A stretch of DNA of 64,000 bases from Actinorhabdospora filicis (GTDB taxonomy: Bacteria > Actinomycetota > Actinomycetes > Mycobacteriales > Micromonosporaceae), in assembly GCF_030269765.1 (NCBI RefSeq), contig NZ_BSTX01000001.1:848106-912105 (forward strand). Direction: 5' to 3'. Positions 49,504-58,733 of the stretch are shown here, one piece after another (position 1 is the stretch's first letter; every line of letters begins with the position of its first letter). The notes under the pieces were generated by a model, which was not told where the DNA came from, did no database searches, and was given only the letters and a program-made list of their open reading frames with translations. The translations under genes and the position numbers were made by a program.

Positions 49504-50472
49504 TCACACGGATGGGACATGCGCCTTCATCACGTCGATCATGTACTTGGGCCGCATGCCGACCTTTTCGTAGATGTCGTAGGCCCGCGCGGGATCGCCG
49601 GTGTCGACGGCCAGGCCGACCCACGTGCGGCCCTTCGAGGCGAACAGCGCGAAGGCGGTGCCGAGCAGCAGCTGCGCCAGCCCGCGTCCCCGGTAGGAGG
49701 GGTGGACGACGAGGTTGCGGATCCAGCCGCCGTTCTCGGCGATCCCCACGTTCGAGGTCTGCAGGACGGCGGCGGGCTCGCCGTCGACGTAGGCCACGCG
49801 CCACTCGTCCAGCGGCACCGAGGACGCGGCGGTGATGTTGGCCCACCACGTCTCGAAGTCGGCCGCCGCGTACTGCCGCTGGCCGCCGAGCCCGCGGTCC
49901 ATGATGCGGTGGTGGACCCGGGCGGCCTCCTCGCGGTCGGGCAGCTCGGTGAAGACCTTGACCTCGATGCCCGCGGGCGGCTCGGGCGCGGTCTCGTCGC
50001 CGGACAGGTCGAGGTGCATGCGCCCGTAGAAGCGCTCGACGGCGAATCCGGCGGCCTGGAAGGCGTCCCTGAGGGCGGTGTCGCCGTGCACGGCCGAGGC
50101 CCGCACGTCCACGCCCCCGGCGCCGGAGGCGGTGGCGAGCTCGGCGGCGCGCGCGACCAGGGCGTCCAGCAGCGGGCCGGCGGTCGCGTCGTGCCCGGGC
50201 CGGACGGTGACGAGGATGCGTGCGCGTTCACCGCCGAAGGTGTCGTCGACGTAGCCCCAGGCGACGATGTCCCCGTCGTGCTCGACGACCCATTCGTCGG
50301 TGGCGGGGTCGTGGCGTTCCATCACGTCGAGGACGTCGTCGATGGTGATGTCGGGTTCGCCGATCGCGGCGGTCTCGTGCGCCTCGGCCACCGCCAGGAC
50401 GGCCTCGGCGTCGGCCACGGTGGGACGCCGGAACGAATAGCCCGCCGGGAGCGGGGTCTGAGCGGGAGGCAT
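49504..50472 (-). CDS. Double-domain GNAT acetyltransferase
   Basis: A 322-residue protein with two GNAT-like halves. ATG 50472 follows GAGAAT by 6 bases; a GTG at 50508 would add 12 residues. The N-terminal half (VVEHDGDIVAWGYVDDTFGG, TVRPGHDATAGPLLDALVAR) is degenerate. The C-terminal half keeps the acetyl-CoA loop NLVVHPSYRGRGLAQLLLGT and DPARAYDIYEKVGM. Such tandem GNATs include mycothiol synthase-like enzymes, but the substrate here is unknown. Confidence 0.86.
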   Translation of the reverse strand: MPPAQTPLPAGYSFRRPTVADAEAVLAVAEAHETAAIGEPDITIDDVLDVMERHDPATDEWVVEHDGDIVAWGYVDDTFGGERARILVTVRPGHDATAGPLLDALVARAAELATASGAGGVDVRASAVHGDTALRDAFQAAGFAVERFYGRMHLDLSGDETAPEPPAGIEVKVFTELPDREEAARVHHRIMDRGLGGQRQYAAADFETWWANITAASSVPLDEWRVAYVDGEPAAVLQTSNVGIAENGGWIRNLVVHPSYRGRGLAQLLLGTAFALFASKGRTWVGLAVDTGDPARAYDIYEKVGMRPKYMIDVMKAHVPSV

Positions 50473-50544
50473 CAGGTCATTCTCGTCGGCGGGCGGGGCC
50501 TTGTCCACTCTGGAGGTACGTGTTGGACATCGTGCTGTAACAGG

Positions 50545-51681
50545 TTAGGGACGTCCGCCGCCGAAGACCTTCTGGTGGGCGACCTCCAGGGCGGTGCGGA
50601 CCGCACCGGCCAGGATCGGGTTGTCCGAGAGCTCGGTGGCCACGACCCGGGTGGTCACCGGCGTCATCGCGTTCAGGCGCGTCTCGACGCGTTCGGCGAG
50701 CGCGGTGCCGCCGTGGCGTCCGGTCTCCCCGGCGAGGACGACGAGGCCGGGGTCGATCACGCAGACGGCGGCGGCGGCGCTGAGGGCGACGCCGTCGGCG
50801 AGTTCGCCGAGGAAGGCCTCGCCGCCGGAGGCGAGGGCGGCGTCGAGGATCTCGCCGGGCCGGTCGCCGGGTACGCCGTGGCGGGCGGCGAGGTCGCGGA
50901 CGGCGGCGGCGCAGATCAGGTCGGGGACGCCGCATTCGCCCGGCCGGGCGGTGGCGTCGGTGACCAGGCGGAGTTTGCCGAGTTCCCCGGCGCCGCCGGA
51001 GGCGCCCCGGCGCAGGCGGCCGTCGAGGACGACGCCGCCGCCGATGCCGCGGTCGATCCACATGAGCACGAAGTCGGTGTGGCCGCGGGCGGCGCCGGTG
51101 TGGAGTTCGGCGATGGCGGCGAGGTTGACCTCGTTCTCGATGACGACGGGGACGCCGATGAGGTCGGTGAGCTCGGGCAGCGGGATGACGGGCAGGCCGG
51201 GGTACTCCAGGTCGCCGGTGGCGGGGTCGATGAGGCCGGGGGCGCCGATGACGAGGTTGTGCAGGTCGCCGAGGCTGAGCCCGGCGCGGCGGGCGGCGTC
51301 CATGGTGGTCTGCCGGATGGTGCGGGGCAGCGGGGTGCCCTCGGAGATGACGCGGCGGGCGGTGGCGACGTGGCGTCCGGTGAGGTCGGCGACCACGGCG
51401 GTGACGGCGTCGTAGCGGACGTCGACGCCGGCGACGTGGGCGTGGTCGGCGACGAGGGCGTAGAGGCGGGCGTTGGGGCCGCGGCGGTCGGCGCCCTCCT
51501 CCCCGGCCTCGCGGACGAGCCCGGCCTGGCCGAGGCGTTCGAGGAGGTCGGAGACGGTGGGGCGGGACAGGCCGGTGAGTTCCCGCAGGCGTGGCGCCGA
51601 GAGTGGCCCGTGCGCGAGGAGCAGGTCGAGGGCGACCCGGTCGTTGATCGCCCGGGCCAGGCTGGGGGTCGCGGTCTTCAC
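50545..51681 (-). CDS. ROK-family transcriptional repressor
   Basis: A 378-residue protein (GTG 51681 with GAGAGG upstream). N-terminal MarR-like winged helix (LRELTGLSRPTVSDLLERLG) and a ROK sugar-kinase-like body: VVIENEVNLAAIAELHTGAA, IGGGVVLDGRLRRGASGGAG. The usual zinc-binding Cys cluster of ROK proteins is reduced to the single ECG in ARPGECGVP, so zinc binding is doubtful. It is divergent from two MFS genes whose promoters share an element, and it probably represses sugar or sugar-like uptake or export. Confidence 0.88.
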   Translation of the reverse strand: MKTATPSLARAINDRVALDLLLAHGPLSAPRLRELTGLSRPTVSDLLERLGQAGLVREAGEEGADRRGPNARLYALVADHAHVAGVDVRYDAVTAVVADLTGRHVATARRVISEGTPLPRTIRQTTMDAARRAGLSLGDLHNLVIGAPGLIDPATGDLEYPGLPVIPLPELTDLIGVPVVIENEVNLAAIAELHTGAARGHTDFVLMWIDRGIGGGVVLDGRLRRGASGGAGELGKLRLVTDATARPGECGVPDLICAAAVRDLAARHGVPGDRPGEILDAALASGGEAFLGELADGVALSAAAAVCVIDPGLVVLAGETGRHGGTALAERVETRLNAMTPVTTRVVATELSDNPILAGAVRTALEVAHQKVFGGGRP

Positions 51682-51715
51682 GGCCGTCCTCTCGACTGGG
51701 AACTCGACTTCAAGA

Positions 51716-51735
51716 GACTAGACGAGACTCTAGTC
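51716..51735. promoter_or_regulatory. ROK operator candidate
   Basis: Perfect inverted repeat GACTAGA-N6-TCTAGTC in the 151-bp gap between the ROK and MFS genes, 35 bp upstream of the ROK start. Confidence 0.5.
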
Positions 51736-51738
51736 ATT

Positions 51739-51759
51739 AGGGAACCTACCTGATAGTTT
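51739..51759 (+). promoter_or_regulatory. Promoter element shared by the two MFS genes, copy 1
   Basis: A 21-base block beginning AGGGAACCTACC and ending TGATAGTTT matches the block at 53020-53040 at 18 of 21 positions. It includes a GATAGT -10 element. Confidence 0.6.
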
Positions 51760-51832
51760 GAGCCCGCGTCGCGGCCCCGCCCAGGAGACGGGACCGTGCC
51801 GCTCCCTCATGCCCACCCCAGGGAGGCCCCTC

Positions 51833-53005
51833 ATGGCAGAGCGGATGACCAGGCGCGACCGGGTCACGATCACCATGGTATTCGCCGTGCACGGCATGGT
51901 CGGCGCCAGCTTCGTCACCCGGATCCCGTGGATCTCGCAGCATCTGGACCTCTCCCCCGGCCAGCTCGGCGTCGCGCTGCTGTGCCCGGCGGCGGGCGCG
52001 TTCCTGCTCATGCCGACCGCCGCCCGCGTCGTCCACCGCCTCGGCTACCGCGCGGCCACCCGGCTGCTGATCGTGCTGCTCGGCGCGTCCCTGGCGCTCC
52101 CGGCGCTCATGCCGAACCTGGCCACCCTGTGCGTCGCGCTGTTCCTCTACGGCGCCGCCGCCGGGACCTCCGACGTGGCCATGAACGCGCTCGCGGTGGT
52201 CATCGAGCGCGGACTGGGCCGCCCGATCATGTCCGGCCTGCACGGCTGGTGGAGCGTGGGCAGCCTGGCCGCGGCCGGGCTGGGCGCGGGCGTCACCTAC
52301 GCGGGGATGGACGCGCGCGTCCACCTCCCGGCGATGGCGGCGCTGCTGGCGGTCGCGGGCTGGTGGGTGTGCTCGCTGCTGCCCTCGCCCTCGGCGTCCA
52401 CCGGGGATGTCAAGCCGCCCAAGTTCACCCTGCCCGGCAAGGCGATCATCGGGGTGGGCCTGGTCGGGTTCTGCGGCTCGCTCATCGAGGGCGCCACCCA
52501 CGACTGGTCCACGGTGTTCCTGTCGGACGTGGTGGGCACCAACGACGGGACGGCCGCGGTGGGCTTCGGCGTCTTCGCCGGTACGATGGCGCTGGCCCGC
52601 ATCACCGGAGATGCGGTGGTGCGCAGGTTCGGCGGCGTGCGGACCGTCCGGGTCGGCGGCGCGGTCACCGCGGGCGGCGCGCTCCTGGTGGCGGCCACCA
52701 GGCATCCCGTGCCGGTCATCGCCGGTTTCGTGCTCATCGCCCTCGGCATCGCCGTGACGATCCCGCTGGCGATCAGCGCGGCCAGCCGCACCAGTGCCGT
52801 CCCCAGTCAGGGCATCTCCAGTCTCGTGACGATCATGTACACGTCCGGACTGGTGTCCCCCAGTGTCATGGGCGCGGTGGCGGACCTGACCTCGCTGCCG
52901 TGGAGCTTCGTGATGCTCGGTGTCATCGCGCTGGTGATGCTGTCGCTGGCCGGGTCGGTAGGAAGGCACGACGCGAAGCGGGACGCGGAGGTGGCGGTGT
53001 CCTGA
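51833..53005 (+). CDS. MFS transporter, paralogue 1
   Basis: A 390-residue, 12-helix transporter. ATG 51833 has GGGAGG 6 bases upstream. Landmarks: VFAVHGMVGASFVTRIPWIS, MNALAVVIERGLGRPIMSGL, LHGWWSVGSLAAAGLGAG, and in the second half SLIEGATHDWSTVFLSDVVG. This matches the YbjJ/FucP-like subgroup rather than drug antiporters. The substrate may be a sugar or organic acid. It is paralogous to the next gene and sits under ROK control by position. Confidence 0.88.
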   Translation: MAERMTRRDRVTITMVFAVHGMVGASFVTRIPWISQHLDLSPGQLGVALLCPAAGAFLLMPTAARVVHRLGYRAATRLLIVLLGASLALPALMPNLATLCVALFLYGAAAGTSDVAMNALAVVIERGLGRPIMSGLHGWWSVGSLAAAGLGAGVTYAGMDARVHLPAMAALLAVAGWWVCSLLPSPSASTGDVKPPKFTLPGKAIIGVGLVGFCGSLIEGATHDWSTVFLSDVVGTNDGTAAVGFGVFAGTMALARITGDAVVRRFGGVRTVRVGGAVTAGGALLVAATRHPVPVIAGFVLIALGIAVTIPLAISAASRTSAVPSQGISSLVTIMYTSGLVSPSVMGAVADLTSLPWSFVMLGVIALVMLSLAGSVGRHDAKRDAEVAVS

Positions 53006-53019
53006 AACACCTTTCTTTC

Positions 53020-53040
53020 AGGGACCCTGCCTGATAATTT
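53020..53040 (+). promoter_or_regulatory. Promoter element shared by the two MFS genes, copy 2
   Basis: Block beginning AGGGACCCTGCC and ending TGATAATTT, 18 of 21 identical to 51739-51759. GATAAT ends 8 bases before ATG 53047, giving a nearly leaderless start. Confidence 0.6.
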
Positions 53041-53046
53041 ACCGCC

Positions 53047-54228
53047 ATGCCCCCTGCGCCCCCAGGGCCCTCCCGGACCCGCCTGTCCATCTCCCTCGGC
53101 TTCCTCGTCCACGGTGTCGTCGCCGGCACCTTCGCCTCCCGGGTGAACTGGGCCGAGCAGCACCTCGGCGTCACCGCCGGCGCCTTCTCCGTCGCCTTCA
53201 CGTGCCAGGCGATCGGCTCGCTGCTGGCGATGTCGATGGCCACCCGCCTCGTCCACCGCTTCGGCGTGCGCGGCGCGCTGCGGCTGTCCCTGCCCCTGTG
53301 GTGCGCGGCCCTGCCGCTGCCCATGCTGATGCCGAACCTCGCGCTGTTCTCGGCCACGATGCTGGCCGTCGGCGTCGTCCTCGGCGTGTCCATCGTGTCC
53401 ACCAACGCCATGGGCGTGGTGGTCGAGAGGCACCTCGGCCGCTCGGTCATGACCGGCCTCCACGGCCTGTGGAGCGTGGGCACCCTGACCGGGGCGGGCA
53501 TCGGCACCCTCGCCACCTGGGCCGGGCTCGACGCGCGCATCCACATGACCGCCGTCGCCCTGGTCATCGTGCCGCTCGCGTGGATCTCCGGCCGCGACCT
53601 GCCCGCCGGTAGAGAGGACGCCACCCCGGACTCCCCCAGGCGCTTCGCCATGCCGCCGCGCTCGGTGGTCGCCATCGGCCTGGTCGGGCTGTGCTCGGCC
53701 TTCGTGGAGGGCGCCTCGATGAACTGGTCGGCGATCTACCTCGGCGACGTCACCCAGGCCTCGGACGCGGTGGCCACCGCCGGATACGCCTGCTACGTCG
53801 GCGCGATGTCGCTGTCGCGCATGCTCGGCGACCTCCTCGTCACCCGCGTCGGCCCCGGCGGGACGGTCCGCATCGGCGCGAGCCTGGCCGGGACCGGCGG
53901 AGTCCTCGTCGTCCTGGCGCCCTCACCGGCGGTGGCGATCGGTGGCTTCGTGCTCATCGGCTTCGGCTCGGCGCTGACCGTGCCGCTCGCCGCGGCCGCC
54001 GGTGGCCGCGTCGGCCCCTCCCCCGCGCGCGGCGTCGCCGGGGTCATGACCTTCACGTCCCTGGCCGGGCTGATCGGGCCGAGCGTCATCGGCCGGGTCG
54101 GCGACCTGGGCACCCTGCGCGCGTCCTTCGCGGTGGTGACCGTGGTGACGGTCGCCGTCGCGGTCTTCGCCACCGTGCTCGACCGCGGCCGCGCCCCCAC
54201 GGCCGCGGAATTCACCACGGCCGCCTAG
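53047..54228 (+). CDS. MFS transporter, paralogue 2
   Basis: A 393-residue, 12-helix transporter, ATG 53047. It aligns with paralogue 1 along its whole length (GFLVHGVVAGTFASRVNW, VSTNAMGVVVERHLGRSVMT, GLHGLWSVGTLTGAGIG, AFVEGASMNWSAIYLGDV). The shared promoter block implies joint regulation, so the pair may act on related substrates or in opposite directions. Confidence 0.88.
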   Translation: MPPAPPGPSRTRLSISLGFLVHGVVAGTFASRVNWAEQHLGVTAGAFSVAFTCQAIGSLLAMSMATRLVHRFGVRGALRLSLPLWCAALPLPMLMPNLALFSATMLAVGVVLGVSIVSTNAMGVVVERHLGRSVMTGLHGLWSVGTLTGAGIGTLATWAGLDARIHMTAVALVIVPLAWISGRDLPAGREDATPDSPRRFAMPPRSVVAIGLVGLCSAFVEGASMNWSAIYLGDVTQASDAVATAGYACYVGAMSLSRMLGDLLVTRVGPGGTVRIGASLAGTGGVLVVLAPSPAVAIGGFVLIGFGSALTVPLAAAAGGRVGPSPARGVAGVMTFTSLAGLIGPSVIGRVGDLGTLRASFAVVTVVTVAVAVFATVLDRGRAPTAAEFTTAA

Positions 54229-54266
54229 TCGTCCGCTTGTGAGGCGGCGGTCCATCGGGCGGCGGG

Positions 54267-54880
54267 TCACCCGCCCGACGGCGCCCGGCCCGCGGAGGCC
54301 TTCCGCGGGCCGGGAACGGCTCCCCGCAGTGCCAGCACCGACGAGCGCAGCACGTGCCCGGCCGCCGAATCGGCCACCGGCACCACCAGCCCCAGCGGGA
54401 CCCGCGCGCCCACCGGCGAGGGCACCGCCTCCTCCCACGCGCCCCACAGGGCCGTACTGCCCGGCACCACCGCCGGGGTCCCCGAGCGCCGCGCCATCGC
54501 CAGCGCCGTCTGCGCCGTCACCGCCCGCCGCACCTCGGCCCCCGCGCGCTCCAGGCGCGCGGCGAGCGCCCCGGCGTCCACGTGGGCGTAGAGGACGACC
54601 CGCCGCCCCGACAGCCCCCGGCGGCCCGGCCCGACCGGGTCGATGCCGCGCGGGACGACCAGGACCAGCCGGTCGTGGCCGAGCCGCAGCGCGCGCGTGC
54701 CGTCCGGGACCTCGCCGAGCGGGACGACCGCGCCGTCCAGCTCACCGGCGGCCACCGCGCGCAGCAGCCCGTCCGGCTCGCCCAGGCTCGGCCGCACCTC
54801 GGCGCGCATGTACGTCGCGCCCTCCAGGGCGGCGAAGACCGGCGGGGCCAGGCTGGGCGTGGTCCCGGCGCGGACCTCGA

Positions 54881-54884
<4 letters not shown>
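54267..54884 (-). CDS. Free-standing LysR-type effector-binding domain protein
   Basis: A 205-residue protein. GTG 54884 overlaps the terC stop (GTGA). The sequence begins directly with the periplasmic-binding-like fold of LysR regulators (VIEVRAGTTPSLAPPVFAAL, then LLRAVAAGELDGAVVPLGEV, HDRLVLVVPRGIDPVG) and has no HTH before it. The in-frame DNA upstream is the terC gene, so this is not a simple misread of a full LysR. It may be a ligand-binding partner of TerC or a degenerate regulator. The last residues are encoded by a terminator-like hairpin (54284-54314). Confidence 0.7.
54284..54314 (-). terminator. Perfect 13-bp hairpin inside the end of the LysR-domain gene
   Basis: CCCGGCCCGCGGA (54284-54296) and TCCGCGGGCCGGG (54302-54314), loop 5. 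It encodes the Pro/Arg/Ala-rich tail and could terminate the terC operon. Confidence 0.5.
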
Positions 54885-55645
<761 letters not shown>

Positions 55646-55838
55646 GCCGGGAGCCTAATCGGATCAATCGGTCAGCGAATACCGAAACGGCACGACTCAT
55701 ACCCGCATTCACCCGGGTGTCAAGACGTCCATGGACCCTCGGCAGTCACTGTCCGATTGATCCCACCGACGTCTTTACAGTTGAATGCTCAATCGTCATA
55801 CTGACCTCCCAAACCCCCACTAATGTGAGAGGTGCACC

Positions 55839-56381
55839 ATGACCGGCATCGCGGCGCACAACGCGACAGATCATTTAGGCGACGACACGGCGGCACGTTC
55901 CACGGCGACCGGCCGGGCACTGGCCGTCCTGCGGATCGCGATCGGCTGGATCTTCCTGTGGGCCTTCCTGGACAAGCTCTTCGGCTTCGGCGAACCGACA
56001 CCGGCGGGCAAGGGATGGATCGACGGGGCCAGCCCCACCGCCGGATACCTGAAGAGCGTCGACGGTCCCCTCGGCGGCCTCTTCCACAACCTCAGCGGCC
56101 AGGCGTGGGCCGACTGGCTCTTCGTGGGCGGGCTCGCCGGGCTCGGCATCGCCCTCGTCCTGGGCATCGGACTACGGGTCGCGGCCATCGGCGGGTTCTT
56201 CCTGCTGGTGCTGCTGTGGGCGTCCTCGCTGCCCCTCATGGCCAACCCCTTCCTCGACCAGCACCTGGTCTACTGGCTGGCCATCGTCGCGCTCGCCTTC
56301 GCCAACGCGGGCGACACCTGGGGACTCGGCCGCGCATGGGCCCGCACAGGCCTCGTGCGCAAGGTGCCGATCCTGCGGTAG
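55839..56381 (+). CDS. DoxX-like membrane protein A
   Basis: A 180-residue protein with four helices. ATG 55839 has GAGAGG 6-7 bases upstream. Shared landmarks with the next gene: GWIFLWAFLDKLFGFG, SPTAGYL, QAWADWLFVGGLAGLGIALV, NPFLDQHLVY and WARTGLVRKVPILR. The DoxX group is linked to quinone or thiosulfate oxidation in some species and to unknown roles in actinobacteria. A terminator follows, so the two paralogues are separately transcribed. Confidence 0.82.
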   Translation: MTGIAAHNATDHLGDDTAARSTATGRALAVLRIAIGWIFLWAFLDKLFGFGEPTPAGKGWIDGASPTAGYLKSVDGPLGGLFHNLSGQAWADWLFVGGLAGLGIALVLGIGLRVAAIGGFFLLVLLWASSLPLMANPFLDQHLVYWLAIVALAFANAGDTWGLGRAWARTGLVRKVPILR

Positions 56382-56396
56382 GCGGCGACGCGCAGG

Positions 56397-56423
56397 CGGG
56401 GCCCGGCCGGTGGCCGGGCCCCG
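56397..56423 (+). terminator. Hairpin after DoxX-like gene A
   Basis: Stem CGGGGCCCGGCC (56397-56408) and GGCCGGGCCCCG (56412-56423), loop GGT, no T-run. Confidence 0.65.
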
Positions 56424-56529
56424 TGTCATTCGCCTCATACACACCATTTGATCGAAGCGCGCCGATTCGCACCGATCACTCCTAGACTTGACATCGTCCC
56501 AGGTAGTGGACGTGAGAGGCGGGTGCGTC

Positions 56530-57402
56530 ATGAGCACGACCGGTCACGAGTCCTGGAAGGATCAGGCCGAGCAGGCCGCCGCGGGCGCGGCCCCGGACCC
56601 CGATCAGCTCAACCCGCCCGCCGCCCCGTCGGGCGCCGACGAGGGCACCTCCGCGGGCATCTCGGCCTTCAACCAGGCCACCGAGCAGGCGCGTTCGGCC
56701 GCCGGTGAGGCCAGCGAGGCCGCCGCCGAGGCCCACGCGGCCGCGAGCGAGGCGACCACGGCCGCCGAGGACGCGCGCACCGCCGCCACCTCGCGCGTCG
56801 AGGAGGCCGTACCGGCCGCGACGCCCGTCCCCGTACCGGCCACCGCCACCGTGTCGGCGCCCGTGGACACCGGCGAGACGGTGCCGCTGAAGTCGATGAA
56901 GGTCGGCATGGCCGTCACCAACTCCGGCGGCAAGTTCTTCTTCGGCCTGGCGCGGCTGCTGCTCGGCTGGGTGTTCCTCTGGGCCTTCCTGGACAAGCTC
57001 TTCGGGCTCGGCAAGGCCACCCCCTCCGACCGGTCCTGGATCAACGGCGGCAGCCCGACCGACGGCTACCTCAGCAACGTCGGCGGCCCCTTCAAGAGCT
57101 TCTTCAACTCCATGGCCGGACAGGGCTGGGCCGACTGGCTGTTCATGATCGGCCTGGCCGGCATCGGCGCCGCGCTCATCCTCGGCATCGGCATGTGGAT
57201 CGCCGCGATCGGCGGCACCGTGCTCCTGGTGTTCATGTGGATGGCCTCGCTGCCGCTGTCCAGCAACCCCTTCCTCGACGAGCACCTCATCTACGCCGTG
57301 GTCCTGCTGGGCCTGGCGTTCGTGCGGGGCGGGGACTACCTCGGACTCGGCAAACCCTGGGCCCGCACGGGCCTGGTGCGGACTCTGCCGTTCCTGCGCT
57401 GA
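56530..57402 (+). CDS. DoxX-like membrane protein B with long alanine-rich N-terminal extension
   Basis: A 290-residue protein, ATG 56530 with GAGAGG-type signal upstream. Residues 1-110 are an acidic Ala/Glu/Thr-rich helix (ATEQARSAAGEASEAAAEA and similar), then Pro/Val-rich, predicted to be a cytosolic coiled coil or linker. Residues 130-290 repeat the DoxX-like core of gene A (WVFLWAFLDKLFGLGKATPS, GQGWADWLFMIGLAGIGAAL). The extension may tether or oligomerise the protein. Followed by a perfect terminator. Confidence 0.82.
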   Translation: MSTTGHESWKDQAEQAAAGAAPDPDQLNPPAAPSGADEGTSAGISAFNQATEQARSAAGEASEAAAEAHAAASEATTAAEDARTAATSRVEEAVPAATPVPVPATATVSAPVDTGETVPLKSMKVGMAVTNSGGKFFFGLARLLLGWVFLWAFLDKLFGLGKATPSDRSWINGGSPTDGYLSNVGGPFKSFFNSMAGQGWADWLFMIGLAGIGAALILGIGMWIAAIGGTVLLVFMWMASLPLSSNPFLDEHLIYAVVLLGLAFVRGGDYLGLGKPWARTGLVRTLPFLR

Positions 57403-57416
57403 CGCCGCCATCCCAC

Positions 57417-57455
57417 GCGGGGCCGGTCCACACGATTGGACCGGCCCCGCTTTTT
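57417..57455 (+). terminator. Strong intrinsic terminator
   Basis: Perfect 14-bp stem GCGGGGCCGGTCCA (57417-57430) and TGGACCGGCCCCGC (57437-57450), loop CACGAT, followed by TTTTT. Confidence 0.9.
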
Positions 57456-57474
57456 CCTATCGGGTAACTAGGGT
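57456..57474 (+). promoter_or_regulatory. egtA operator and -10
   Basis: CCTATCGGGTAACTAGG (57456-57472) matches the site at 59355-59371 at 15 of 17 positions and shares the CCTA-N9-TAGG layout with 35771-35787. TAGGGT (57469-57474) is the probable -10 element. Confidence 0.6.
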
Positions 57475-57480
57475 ATTGCC

Positions 57481-57510
57481 GTGCGTGAGCTGTGCCTCTA
57501 TGGTCGTTGA
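57481..57510 (+). CDS. Possible leaderless leader peptide upstream of egtA
   Basis: GTG 57481 lies exactly 6 bases after TAGGGT and opens a 9-codon frame (M-RELCLYGR, stop TGA) with one cysteine codon. It ends 26 bases before the egtA start. Its position is what a cysteine-responsive leader would have, but a single Cys codon is weak support. Confidence 0.3.
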   Translation: MRELCLYGR

Positions 57511-57536
57511 AAAGCGTCCACATCGGAGGTGCCGCC

Positions 57537-58733
57537 GTGACCGCCCTGAGCGCTCGAACCGCACTCACCGTCGGGGAGGCCGCGGAACACATCGCCGCGG
57601 GCGCCTTCCGCACCGGAACACCCGGACGCGTCGGGGTCGAACTGGAGTGGCTGGTGCGTCCCGGGCGCGACCGCCTCGACCGCGCCGACCCCGCCCGCCT
57701 GGCCGCGCAGGTCACCGCCACCGGCGCGCCCCGGCACGGCTCCCTCACCTTCGAGCCGGGCGGCGCCTTAGAACTCAGCTCGCTGCCGGCCTCCGGGCTC
57801 GCCGAATGCGTCCGGCGCACCTCCGCCGATCTCGCGCGCGTGCGGGCGGCCCTGGACCCGCTGGGGCTGTCGCTGGTCGGCCTCGGGCTCGACCCGGACC
57901 GGCGTCCCCGCCGCGTCCGCCGCTCGCCCCGCTACTCGGCGATGGAGGCCTACTTCGACCGCGACGGCCGCGCCGGGCGGTGGATGATGGCCAACACCGC
58001 CTCGGTGCAGATCTGCCTGGACGCCGGGCACGAGGAGCCCGGCCCCCTCGGTCACGCCGAACGCTGGGAGCTGGCGCGGCTGGCCGGTCCGGTGCTGACC
58101 GCCGCCTTCGCCAACTCGCCGCTGCGGCTGGGCGCGCCCAGCGGCTGGAAGTCCACCCGGATGCGCGTGTGGTCGCGCGTCGACCCCCGGCGCACCGCGC
58201 CGATCGGCACGGGCGAACCGCGCGCGGCCTGGGCGCGCTACGCCCTCGACGCGCACGTCATGATGATCCGCCGCGACGACGGGCCCTGGGACGTCCCGCG
58301 CGGCCTGCGCCTGCGCGACTGGCTGGCCTCGGGCGGGGCGAGCCTCGACGACCTGGAGTACCACCTGTCGACGCTGTTCCCGCCGGTGCGCCCGCGCGGC
58401 TACCTGGAGCTGCGGATGGTCGACGCGCAGTCCGGCGACGACTGGATCGTGCCCCTGGCGCTGGCCACCGCCCTGTTCGACGACCCCGAGGCCGGGGCCA
58501 AGGCCCGCGCTGCCCTGCGCTCGCTGCCCGTGGTGGACGTGTGGGAGCGCGCGGCCCGGCACGGGCTGGACGACCCGTCCCTGGCGCGCGCCGCCCGGGC
58601 GTGCTTCGACGCGGCGATCCCGGCGCTGGCGCGGCTGGGGGCGGGTGCCCTGGCCGATCCGGTCGGGGAGTTCGCCGAGCGGTACGCGCGGCGGGGCCGG
58701 TGCCCCGCCGACGACGTCCTCAGCCTCGCGTGA
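57537..58733 (+). CDS. egtA: Glutamate-cysteine ligase EgtA (ergothioneine pathway type)
   Basis: A 398-residue enzyme. GTG 57537 has GGAGG 7 bases upstream. Family landmarks: GRVGVELEWLVRPG, then LTFEPGGALELSSLPASGLA, WMMANTASVQICLDAGHEEP, then FANSPLRLGAPSGWKSTRMR and RGYLELRMVDAQ. It makes gamma-glutamylcysteine from glutamate, cysteine and ATP, the sulfur donor for EgtB. No egtB, egtC or egtD is adjacent, unlike the usual egtABCD operon. It is convergent with an OmpR-type regulator whose promoter shares its operator. Confidence 0.9.
   Translation: MTALSARTALTVGEAAEHIAAGAFRTGTPGRVGVELEWLVRPGRDRLDRADPARLAAQVTATGAPRHGSLTFEPGGALELSSLPASGLAECVRRTSADLARVRAALDPLGLSLVGLGLDPDRRPRRVRRSPRYSAMEAYFDRDGRAGRWMMANTASVQICLDAGHEEPGPLGHAERWELARLAGPVLTAAFANSPLRLGAPSGWKSTRMRVWSRVDPRRTAPIGTGEPRAAWARYALDAHVMMIRRDDGPWDVPRGLRLRDWLASGGASLDDLEYHLSTLFPPVRPRGYLELRMVDAQSGDDWIVPLALATALFDDPEAGAKARAALRSLPVVDVWERAARHGLDDPSLARAARACFDAAIPALARLGAGALADPVGEFAERYARRGRCPADDVLSLA

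Noticed and set aside
47947..51753. A 1268-codon plus-strand open frame
   Set aside because: It runs antisense to the GNAT, MFS, GNAT and ROK genes, which carry clear motifs.
55646..55838. yybP-ykoY manganese riboswitch before terC
   Set aside because: The conserved purine-rich core and paired helices were not recognisable in this gap.
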